A stretch of DNA of 5,088 nucleotides from an uncultured Devosia sp. (lineage in GTDB: Bacteria > Pseudomonadota > Alphaproteobacteria > Rhizobiales > Devosiaceae), in assembly GCA_946480655.1 (NCBI GenBank), contig CAMLKN010000188.1, positions 1-5,088 of the forward strand, in the 5' to 3' direction. Numbering within the stretch: the first letter of the stretch is position 1; every line of letters starts with the position of its first letter. Shown in pieces: positions 1 through 5,088 of the stretch. A program made the translations under genes and the position numbers. The notes beneath the pieces are model-generated. The model was not told the origin of the DNA, ran no database searches, and saw only the letters and a program-made list of their open reading frames with translations.

Positions 1-812
1 TTCCGGGCGATGCGGGCGCGGATATGCTCGACATCGGCCTTCGGCGTCGCGGCAAACAGGGTCTTGGTATAGTCGTGCTGCGGATCGGCAAAGACCGCAT
101 CGCGGCTGCCATGTTCGACCACGTCGCCGAAATACATGACCATGACTTCATCGGCGATATAGCGCACGACCGACAAGTCGTGGCTGATGAAGACATAGGT
201 GAGGTTGAACTCGTCCTGCAGGTCCTTGAGCAGGTTGAGGATCTGCGCCTGGACCGACAGGTCGAGCGCCGAAACCGGCTCGTCGAGGACGAGGAAGCTC
301 GGATTGAGCATCAGCGCCCGGGCAATGGCGATGCGCTGGCGCTGGCCGCCCGAGAACATGTGCGGGTAGCGGTTGAAATGCTCGGGGCCAAGGCCGACCT
401 TGACCAGCATATCCATGGCCCGCTGGCGCCGCTCGGCCGCCGGCATGTCGGTATTGAGCAGCAGCGGCTCGGCCAGGACGTCGCCAATCTTCTGGCGCGG
501 ATTGAGCGAGCCATAGGGGTTCTGGAAGACGATCTGCACCTTCTGGCGCATTTCCCGGGTCACATGGGCTGCACTGGCCGGCTGGCCATCGATGAGAATT
601 TCCCCGGAGGTGGGCTGGTCGATCAGGGTGATCATGCGGGCCAGGGTGGACTTGCCACAGCCGCTTTCGCCCACAACGGCCAGGGTCCTGCCCTTCTCGA
701 GGGTGAAGTTGACACCCTTGACCGCATGGACGGTCTTGGCGGGCCTGAGGAACCCGCCGGAAGTGATATAGTCACGCTTGAGGTCGCGCACTTCGAGGAC
801 GGGCGTGGTCAT
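1..812 (-). CDS. dppF: Dipeptide ABC transporter ATP-binding protein DppF (3' end cut by window edge)
   Basis: This is the second ATPase of the dipeptide importer, acting on the cytoplasmic face paired with DppD. I translated 270 complete codons from the ATG at 812; the frame stays open to base 1. Visible elements are Walker A GESGCGKST (48-56), Q-loop Gln97 in VFQNPYGSLNP, ABC signature FSGGQRQR (153-160), Walker B FLVLDE (173-178) with catalytic Glu178, D-loop SALD (181-184) and switch His211 in ISHDLS. All are intact, so it should hydrolyse ATP. The start overlaps the dppD stop as ATGA and has a GGGAG Shine-Dalgarno 7 nt upstream. The last visible residues (ATPKADVEHIRARIAR) resemble the end of short alphaproteobacterial DppF proteins, so probably only a few residues are missing; this is inference. 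E. coli DppF is longer, about 334 residues. OppF or another peptide-family ATPase is the alternative, but the DppABCD context favours DppF. Confidence 0.93.
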   Translation of the reverse strand, partial: MTTPVLEVRDLKRDYITSGGFLRPAKTVHAVKGVNFTLEKGRTLAVVGESGCGKSTLARMITLIDQPTSGEILIDGQPASAAHVTREMRQKVQIVFQNPYGSLNPRQKIGDVLAEPLLLNTDMPAAERRQRAMDMLVKVGLGPEHFNRYPHMFSGGQRQRIAIARALMLNPSFLVLDEPVSALDLSVQAQILNLLKDLQDEFNLTYVFISHDLSVVRYIADEVMVMYFGDVVEHGSRDAVFADPQHDYTKTLFAATPKADVEHIRARIAR

Positions 813-1657
813 CGGCGCACTCCCGGGGCCGCTTCAAACATCATGTCCGACACGGTGGGCAGGCGGTCGCCCACGGCATTTTCGGGCAGGGCCGAAAGCA
901 GGGCGCGGGTGTAGTTCGATTGCGGGTTCTCGAAGAGCGAGAGCACGTCGGCCTCTTCCATCTTGTGGCCCTTGTACTGGACGATCACCCGGTCAGCGGT
1001 CTCGGCGACCACGCCCATGTCGTGGGTAATCATGATCAGCGCCATGCCGGTTTCGGCCTGGAGCTTCACGAGGAGATCGAGGATCTGCTTCTGGATAGTG
1101 ACGTCGAGGGCCGTGGTCGGCTCGTCGGCGATCAGGAGCTTGGGATGGCAGGCGAGCGCAATGGCGATCATGACGCGCTGGCACTGTCCGCCGCTCATCT
1201 GATGCGGGAAGGCACCAAGCCGCTCGGCGCCGTCGCGAATGCCCACGAGACGCAGCAGTTCCACGGCGCGGTCACGCGCTGCCCTGCCCCGCAATCCCAT
1301 ATGCCGGGCCAGCACTTCCTCGATCTGGAAGCCAATGGTGAAGCAGGGATTGAGGCTGGCAATGGGCTCCTGGAAGATCATGGCAATGTCCTTGCCGATG
1401 ATCTTGCGCTTCTCCGCCGGGCTCATGGACAAAAGGTCTCGTCCCTCGAAGGTCATGACATCGGCCGTGACAGTGGCGGTGGAAGGCAGGAGGCCCATGG
1501 TGGCCAGCATGGCCACCGACTTGCCTGACCCGGATTCCCCGACAATGGCCAGCACTTCGCGGGCGTCGACAGAGATGTCGATGCCGTCGACGGCCTTGAA
1601 CAGGCCAATCGAGGTATCGAAGGCGACGGTGAGATTCTTGATCTCAAGAAGGGGCAT
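809..1657 (-). CDS. dppD: Dipeptide ABC transporter ATP-binding protein DppD
   Basis: First ATPase of the importer, 282 residues, cytoplasmic, expected to form a heterodimer with DppF beneath DppB and DppC. Motifs in order: Walker A GESGSGKS (40-47), Q-loop Gln96 in [20 protein letters not shown], signature MSGGQCQR (154-161), Walker B LLIADE (174-179) with catalytic Glu179, D-loop TALD (182-185), and switch His212 in ITHDMG. All key residues are present. The stretch [13 protein letters not shown] and the [10 protein letters not shown] segment match E. coli DppD closely as I recall it. The ATG at 1657 lies 3 nt after the dppC stop and has a GGAG Shine-Dalgarno 7 nt upstream. The protein is about 45 residues shorter than E. 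coli DppD (about 327): it stops soon after [19 protein letters not shown] and lacks the cysteine-rich tail. Because its stop overlaps the dppF start, the short end looks natural rather than a frameshift. Confidence 0.95.
   Translation of the reverse strand: MPLLEIKNLTVAFDTSIGLFKAVDGIDISVDAREVLAIVGESGSGKSVAMLATMGLLPSTATVTADVMTFEGRDLLSMSPAEKRKIIGKDIAMIFQEPIASLNPCFTIGFQIEEVLARHMGLRGRAARDRAVELLRLVGIRDGAERLGAFPHQMSGGQCQRVMIAIALACHPKLLIADEPTTALDVTIQKQILDLLVKLQAETGMALIMITHDMGVVAETADRVIVQYKGHKMEEADVLSLFENPQSNYTRALLSALPENAVGDRLPTVSDMMFEAAPGVRR
820..824 (-). promoter_or_regulatory. dppF ribosome-binding site inside the end of dppD
   Basis: GGGAG lies within the last codons of dppD, 7 nt before the dppF ATG at 812 (GGGAGTGCGCCGATGA). 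It supports this start, and the ATGA stop-start overlap suggests termination-reinitiation, which would help keep the two ATPases in equal amounts. Confidence 0.8.
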
Positions 1658-1660
1658 GAT

Positions 1661-2569
1661 TTAGCTCCGCTTGAGTTTGGGATCGAGCGCGTCGCGCAGC
1701 CCGTCGCCGATGAGATTGATGGCCAGGACCGTGATGAGAATGGCCAAGCCCGGGAAGGTTACGACCCACCAGGCGCGCAGGATGAACTGACGCGCCTCGG
1801 CCAGCATGGTACCCCATTCGGGCGTTGGCGGCTGGGCGCCCAGACCGAGGAAGCCCAGGGCCGCGGCGTCGAGAATGGCGCTCGAAAAGCTCAGCGTGGC
1901 CTGGACGATCAGCGGTGCCAGGCAATTGGGCAGGATCGTATAGAACATCAGGCGCAAGTGACCGGCGCCGGCCACACGGGCCGAGGTCACGTAGTCCTTG
2001 CCCAGCTCGCCAAGCACGGCCGAGCGGGTGAGACGCACGAAATGCGGCTGCAGGACCAGCGCGATGGCGATCATCATGTTGAGAAGCCCCGGCCCCAGGA
2101 TGGCAACCATGACCAGGGCCAGGAGCAGCGAGGGGAAGGCCAGGATGAGGTCCATGATGCGCATCAGCACCGTATCCACCCACCCGCGGGCATAGCCGGC
2201 CACAAGGCCGATGACGATGCCGGATACCAGGGCAATGAAGACCACGACCGTGCCGATCAGCAGCGAGTAGCGGGCGCCATGGATGAGACGGGACAGGATA
2301 TCGCGCCCCACCGCATCGGTGCCGAGCAGGAAGGTCGCCTTTCCCCCTTCCGTCCATGACGGCGGCACCAGCAGCGCGTCACGATATTGCTGGATGGGCG
2401 AGTGCGGGGCAATCCAGTCGGCGAACACCGCCGTCAGCACCAGCAGGATGAAGACAACGAGGCCGATGACGGCGCCGCGATTGACCGAGAAATAGTACCA
2501 GAACTCGCGCAGCTGGTGGGCGAGGCCCATGCGCGGAGCCGGATCGGCAGCAGAAACGGTATTGGTCAT
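1661..2569 (-). CDS. dppC: Dipeptide ABC transporter permease DppC
   Basis: Inner-membrane permease of 302 residues (E. coli DppC is about 300), forming the translocation channel with DppB. It has a hydrophilic N-terminus, then the OppC-type N-terminal region with a first membrane segment (about 33-54) ending in DWIAPHSP. The family motif LLGTDAVGRDILSRL follows at 81-95. The BPD_transp_1 core then has hydrophobic stretches near 103-125, 141-175, 215-240 and 268-288. The EAA loop that contacts the ATPase is at about 188-207 (GKDYVTSARVAGAG, with Gly201). The C-terminus GDGLRDALDPKLK is nearly identical to my memory of E. coli DppC, as is GFLGLGAQPPTPEWGTML. The ATG at 2569 is preferred over Met14 because AGGAGG sits 5 nt before it. 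It lies 9 nt downstream of dppB and 3 nt upstream of dppD, so it is co-transcribed and probably translationally coupled. Confidence 0.96.
   Translation of the reverse strand: MTNTVSAADPAPRMGLAHQLREFWYYFSVNRGAVIGLVVFILLVLTAVFADWIAPHSPIQQYRDALLVPPSWTEGGKATFLLGTDAVGRDILSRLIHGARYSLLIGTVVVFIALVSGIVIGLVAGYARGWVDTVLMRIMDLILAFPSLLLALVMVAILGPGLLNMMIAIALVLQPHFVRLTRSAVLGELGKDYVTSARVAGAGHLRLMFYTILPNCLAPLIVQATLSFSSAILDAAALGFLGLGAQPPTPEWGTMLAEARQFILRAWWVVTFPGLAILITVLAINLIGDGLRDALDPKLKRS
1665..1668 (-). promoter_or_regulatory. dppD ribosome-binding site inside the end of dppC
   Basis: GGAG lies within the last codons of dppC, 7 nt before the dppD ATG (GCGGAGCTAAATCATG). It supports the start at 1657 and links dppD translation to dppC. 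Confidence 0.8.
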
Positions 2570-2574
2570 GCCGC

Positions 2575-2580
2575 CCTCCT
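2575..2580 (-). promoter_or_regulatory. dppC ribosome-binding site overlapping the dppB stop
   Basis: The junction reads TAGGAGGGCGGCATG on the minus strand. The full consensus AGGAGG shares two bases with the dppB TAG stop and lies 5 nt before the dppC ATG. It fixes the dppC start at 2569 and means a ribosome finishing dppB sits on the dppC initiation site, a layout that fits translational coupling. Confidence 0.85.
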
Positions 2581-3586
2581 AGTTGTGGCGGATGCGGGGA
2601 TTGATGAGCCCATAGAGCACATCGACGATGAGATTGACCGCCATGACGATCAGCGCGATCAGCAGAAGACCGGCCTGCACCACCGGATAGTCGCGGCGGG
2701 AGATGGCGTCGACCATCCACTTGCCGATACCGGGCCAGGAGAAGATGGTCTCGGTGAGAATGGCGCCGGCCATCATCACACCGACCTGGAGGCCGATGGT
2801 GGTGACTACCGGGATCAGTGCATTGCGCAGGGCGTGCTGGCCGATCACCTGTCGCGGCGACAGGCCCTTGGCCCGTGCGGTACGCACATAATCGTCACCC
2901 AGCACTTCGAGCATGGCCGAGCGGGTCTGGCGGGCGATGACGGCGAGGGGGATGGTCCCCAGCGTGATCGTGGGCAGGATCAGGTGCCGCAGCGCCGAGA
3001 CGAAGGCGCCATCCTGCCCCGACAGCAGGGAATCGATGGTCATGAAGCCGGTGACGGCGGGGAAGAAATAGAGCAGGTCGATGCGGCCCGAGACCGGCGT
3101 CCAGCCCAGGATGCCGGAAAAGAAGATGATGAGCAGCAGGCCGAGCCAGAAGATGGGCATGGAATAGCCCACAAGGGCGGTGCCCATCAGCGTCTGGTCA
3201 TACCAGGAGCCGCGCTTGACCGCGGCGATGACGCCGGCGGGAATGCCGATGACGACAGCGAAGATGGTGGCGCAGAAGGCCAGTTCCACCGTGGCGGGGA
3301 ACAGGGTGAGGAAGTCGCGGATTACCGGGCGCTTGGTGGAAATGGAGGTGCCGAAGTCACCCTGGAAGATGCCGGCAAGATAGTTCCAGTATTGAACCCA
3401 GATGGGCTGGTCGTAGCCGAATTGGGTCAGGAGCTGCTGATAGCGTTCGGGCGAAACGCCGCGCTCACCAGCGATCAGGAGGACGGGGTCGCCCGGCAGG
3501 ACGCGGACGAAAGCGAAGGCCACGATCGTGATGCCGATAAAGGTCGGCACGATCAGCAGCAGGCGATTGAGGATGAAACGGATCAT
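2579..3586 (-). CDS. dppB: Dipeptide ABC transporter permease DppB
   Basis: Inner-membrane permease of 335 residues (E. coli DppB is about 339), partner of DppC. The first membrane segment (about 9-29) is followed by the periplasmic motif LPGDPVLLIAGERGVSPER (30-48), characteristic of the DppB/OppB family. The permease core has further hydrophobic stretches near 98-122, 133-160, 203-218, 256-280 and 302-326. The EAA loop at about 227-247 reads EVLGDDYVRTARAKGLSPRQV with the conserved Gly241. Segments GYSMPIFWLG, TPVSGR, AGAILTETIFSWPG and the end NPRIRHN agree closely with E. coli DppB from memory, which favours a dipeptide importer over nickel or oligopeptide paralogues. The ATG at 3586 gives the expected N-terminus (MIRFILNRLLLIVPTFIGIT), but the sequence before it (TTGAAAAGAC) contains no clear Shine-Dalgarno, unlike dppC, dppD and dppF. 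Confidence 0.96.
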   Translation of the reverse strand: MIRFILNRLLLIVPTFIGITIVAFAFVRVLPGDPVLLIAGERGVSPERYQQLLTQFGYDQPIWVQYWNYLAGIFQGDFGTSISTKRPVIRDFLTLFPATVELAFCATIFAVVIGIPAGVIAAVKRGSWYDQTLMGTALVGYSMPIFWLGLLLIIFFSGILGWTPVSGRIDLLYFFPAVTGFMTIDSLLSGQDGAFVSALRHLILPTITLGTIPLAVIARQTRSAMLEVLGDDYVRTARAKGLSPRQVIGQHALRNALIPVVTTIGLQVGVMMAGAILTETIFSWPGIGKWMVDAISRRDYPVVQAGLLLIALIVMAVNLIVDVLYGLINPRIRHN

Positions 3587-3602
3587 GTCTTTTCAAGGGA
3601 TG

Positions 3603-3627
3603 CCGGGGGCAGCTGGGCCGCCCCCGG
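3603..3627 (-). promoter_or_regulatory. GC-rich stem-loop in the dppA-dppB spacer
   Basis: In the transcript, CCGGGGGC (3627-3620) can pair perfectly with GCCCCCGG (3610-3603): eight G/C pairs around a 9-nt loop. It starts 12 nt after the dppA stop and ends 16 nt before the dppB ATG. No U-tract follows (next bases CATCCCTTGA), so it is not a standard intrinsic terminator. In analogous importer operons, hairpins after the binding-protein gene protect its mRNA from 3' exonucleases or partly attenuate read-through, giving excess binding protein. That role is inferred here. The stem itself is seen directly. Confidence 0.7.
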
Positions 3628-3639
3628 TCTTAGTCCCGA

Positions 3640-5088
3640 TTACTCGGCGATATCGACGCCATCAAAGGCGTGGGTACCCTTGGGGTCCATGACGTAGCCG
3701 GTGACCTTGTTGCTCATCGGCATGAAGACCAGCGAGTGGGCAATGGTCGCCCAGGGGGCTTCGGCCTTGAACACTTCCTGGGCCTTTTCATAGAGCGCGG
3801 TGCGCTCGGCCTGGTCGGAAATGGTCTTGGCCTCCTGGATCAGGGCGTCGAACTCCTCGTTGCACCACTGGGCGCGGTTGGCGGCGCCGACAGCGTCGCA
3901 ACCGAGCAGCACGGCCAGGAAGTTGTCCGGGTCGCCATTGTCGCCGGTCCAGCCCAGCAGCACCGCACCATCGCGATCGACAGCCGAGGACTGCTCGAGA
4001 TATTCGGCCCATTCCATCGAGACGATCTCGGCGGTGACGCCGACTTCGGCAAAGTCAGCCTGGATGAGCTCGGCCATGCGGCGGGCATCGGGGTTGTACG
4101 GGCGCGAAACGGGCATGGCCCAGATCTTCATCGAGAGGTTCTCGACGCCGGCTTCGGCCAGCATGGCCTTGGCCGCTTCCGGATCGTACGGATCGTCCTG
4201 GATCGCGTCGTTATACGACCACATGGTGGGCGGGATCGGGTTCTTGGCGATCTCGGCATTGCCGGCGAAGACCGCCTCGATGATGGCGGCCTTGTCGATC
4301 GCCATGTTGAGGGCCTTGCGGACCATCGGGTTGTCGAACGGCGCCTGCTGGGTGTTGTAGGCGAGGTAGCCGACGTTGAGGCCTTCCTGTTCCATCATGG
4401 TCAGGTTCGGGTCGGCCTTGATGACTTCCAGGTCAGCCGGGTTGGGATAGGGCATGACATGGCATTCGCCGGCCTGGAGCTTCTGCAGGCGGACGGCCGG
4501 GTCGGTGGTGATGGCGAAGACCAGGTCGTCGATCGGCTGCACGCCGCCCCAGTAGTCGTCGAAGCTGGCATAGCGGATCGCCGCGTCCTGCTGATAGTTC
4601 ACGAACTGGAAGGGGCCGGTGCCGATCGGCTGCTGGTTCAGCATGTCCATGGTGCCGGCAGCTTCGAGCTGGGCAGCGTATTCGGCCGACAGGATCGAGG
4701 CGAAGTCCATGGCGAGGTTGGCGATGAACGGGGCTTCGGGGCGGGTCAGGGTGAACTTGACCGTATAGTCATCGACCTTCTCGATCGACGAGATCAGCTC
4801 GCCCATCGACATGGAGTTGAAATATTCCCAGGTGATGCCGGTGGAATAGGCATGCCACGGGTGATCGGCCTTCCACTGACGTTCAAACGAGAACAGCACG
4901 TCGTCGGCGTTGAAGTCGCGGGTGGGAGTGAAATATTCGGTGGTGTGGAACTTGACGCCCTGGCGCAGCTTGAAGGTATAGGTCAGGCCGTCTTCGGAGA
5001 CCTCGTAGCTCTCGGCCAGGCCGGGCTCGGTGGTCGAGGCGCCCTTGGTGAACTGCACCAGGCGGTTGTAGATGGGACGGCTGGACGC
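3640..5088 (-). CDS. dppA: Periplasmic dipeptide-binding protein DppA (5' end cut by window edge)
   Basis: Solute-binding protein of the SBP_bac_5 family that captures peptides in the periplasm and delivers them to DppBC. The frame is open from the right edge to TAA at 3642-3640, giving 482 visible residues. It begins ASSRPIYNRLVQF, which aligns near residue 55 of the 535-residue E. coli precursor, so the signal peptide and about 54 residues lie outside. The GTG at 5058 is an internal valine, not a start. Family hallmarks are PGLAESYEVSEDGLTYTF, NADDVLFSFERQW (fragment residues 60-72) and PIGTGPFQF. Arg329 in SRPYNPDARRMAE and Asp383 in GWTGDNGDPDNF match the E. coli residues (Arg355 and Asp408, recalled) that bind the peptide carboxylate and amino groups. 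Cys397 and Cys409 match a known E. coli disulfide; Cys209 probably pairs with a cysteine beyond the edge. First gene of the visible operon; any promoter lies further right. Confidence 0.96.
   Translation of the reverse strand, partial: ASSRPIYNRLVQFTKGASTTEPGLAESYEVSEDGLTYTFKLRQGVKFHTTEYFTPTRDFNADDVLFSFERQWKADHPWHAYSTGITWEYFNSMSMGELISSIEKVDDYTVKFTLTRPEAPFIANLAMDFASILSAEYAAQLEAAGTMDMLNQQPIGTGPFQFVNYQQDAAIRYASFDDYWGGVQPIDDLVFAITTDPAVRLQKLQAGECHVMPYPNPADLEVIKADPNLTMMEQEGLNVGYLAYNTQQAPFDNPMVRKALNMAIDKAAIIEAVFAGNAEIAKNPIPPTMWSYNDAIQDDPYDPEAAKAMLAEAGVENLSMKIWAMPVSRPYNPDARRMAELIQADFAEVGVTAEIVSMEWAEYLEQSSAVDRDGAVLLGWTGDNGDPDNFLAVLLGCDAVGAANRAQWCNEEFDALIQEAKTISDQAERTALYEKAQEVFKAEAPWATIAHSLVFMPMSNKVTGYVMDPKGTHAFDGVDIAE

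Noticed and set aside
24..914. A 296-codon plus-strand open frame opposite dppF and the end of dppD.
   Set aside because: No recognisable domain and the composition of an antisense frame. The minus strand here encodes an ATPase with every motif intact.
920..1528. A 202-codon plus-strand open frame opposite dppD.
   Set aside because: Antisense shadow: low-complexity His/Gly/Asp-rich translation and no family resemblance.
3603..3627. The dppA-dppB hairpin as a full intrinsic terminator ending the operon.
   Set aside because: No U-run follows the stem, and the downstream genes are the cognate permeases and ATPases with no visible promoter of their own.
2387..3697. A 436-codon plus-strand open frame antisense to dppB.
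   Set aside because: It is a shadow of dppB. Its translation is very rich in His, Asp, Glu, Gln and Gly with no domain, as expected opposite a hydrophobic membrane protein in GC-rich DNA. The minus-strand gene is a clear family member.
5056..5058. GTG as a possible dppA start codon giving a 472-residue protein.
   Set aside because: The frame stays open upstream to the window edge and the upstream residues (ASSRPIYNRL) still match DppA, so this is an internal valine. A start here would also remove the signal peptide an exported binding protein needs.
1..5088. Mobile element, CRISPR, toxin-antitoxin, tRNA or other hidden system.
   Set aside because: Coding regions of one transporter operon fill the window, with gaps of only 53, 9 and 3 nt. 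I saw no terminal inverted repeats, spaced direct repeats or RNA-like folds beyond the one hairpin.

Overview
The window holds most of one dipeptide ABC-transporter operon, transcribed right to left on the minus strand. It is cut at both edges. In transcription order it contains dppA (periplasmic binding protein, 5' end outside the window), a short hairpin-bearing spacer, dppB and dppC (the two permeases), and dppD and dppF (the two ATPases, with dppF running off the left edge just before its expected end). Essentially every base is accounted for by these five genes. There is no RNA gene, mobile element, CRISPR array or foreign-looking insert.

The organism is a GC-rich Gram-negative bacterium with strong G/C bias at third codon positions. 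From general resemblance, including the short C-terminal ends of the ATPases, I infer an alphaproteobacterium, probably of the Hyphomicrobiales (Rhizobiales). A Devosia-like genus is possible but not proven. All five proteins resemble E. coli DppA, DppB, DppC, DppD and DppF, as recalled from memory, so the gene symbols are assigned with good confidence.

Layout from the 5' end of the transcript: dppA occupies 5088-3640. A 53-nt gap follows, with a perfect 8-bp G/C stem at 3603-3627. dppB is 3586-2579. A 9-nt gap follows, in which the Shine-Dalgarno sequence of dppC overlaps the dppB stop codon. dppC is 2569-1661. After a 3-nt gap, dppD is 1657-809. dppD overlaps dppF (812 to the left edge) by 4 nt in an ATGA arrangement. 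The tight spacing from dppB to dppF indicates one translationally coupled unit. The looser dppA-dppB junction is where the binding protein could be expressed above the rest.

Functionally, DppA captures di- or tripeptides in the periplasm and docks on the DppB-DppC channel. ATP hydrolysis by the DppD-DppF pair drives import. In E. coli the same system also carries 5-aminolevulinate and heme; whether this one does cannot be read from the sequence.

I found no undescribed system here. The points worth a second look are modest: the dppA-dppB hairpin with a weak dppB ribosome-binding site after it, and the short DppD that lacks the cysteine-rich C-terminal tail of E. coli DppD.
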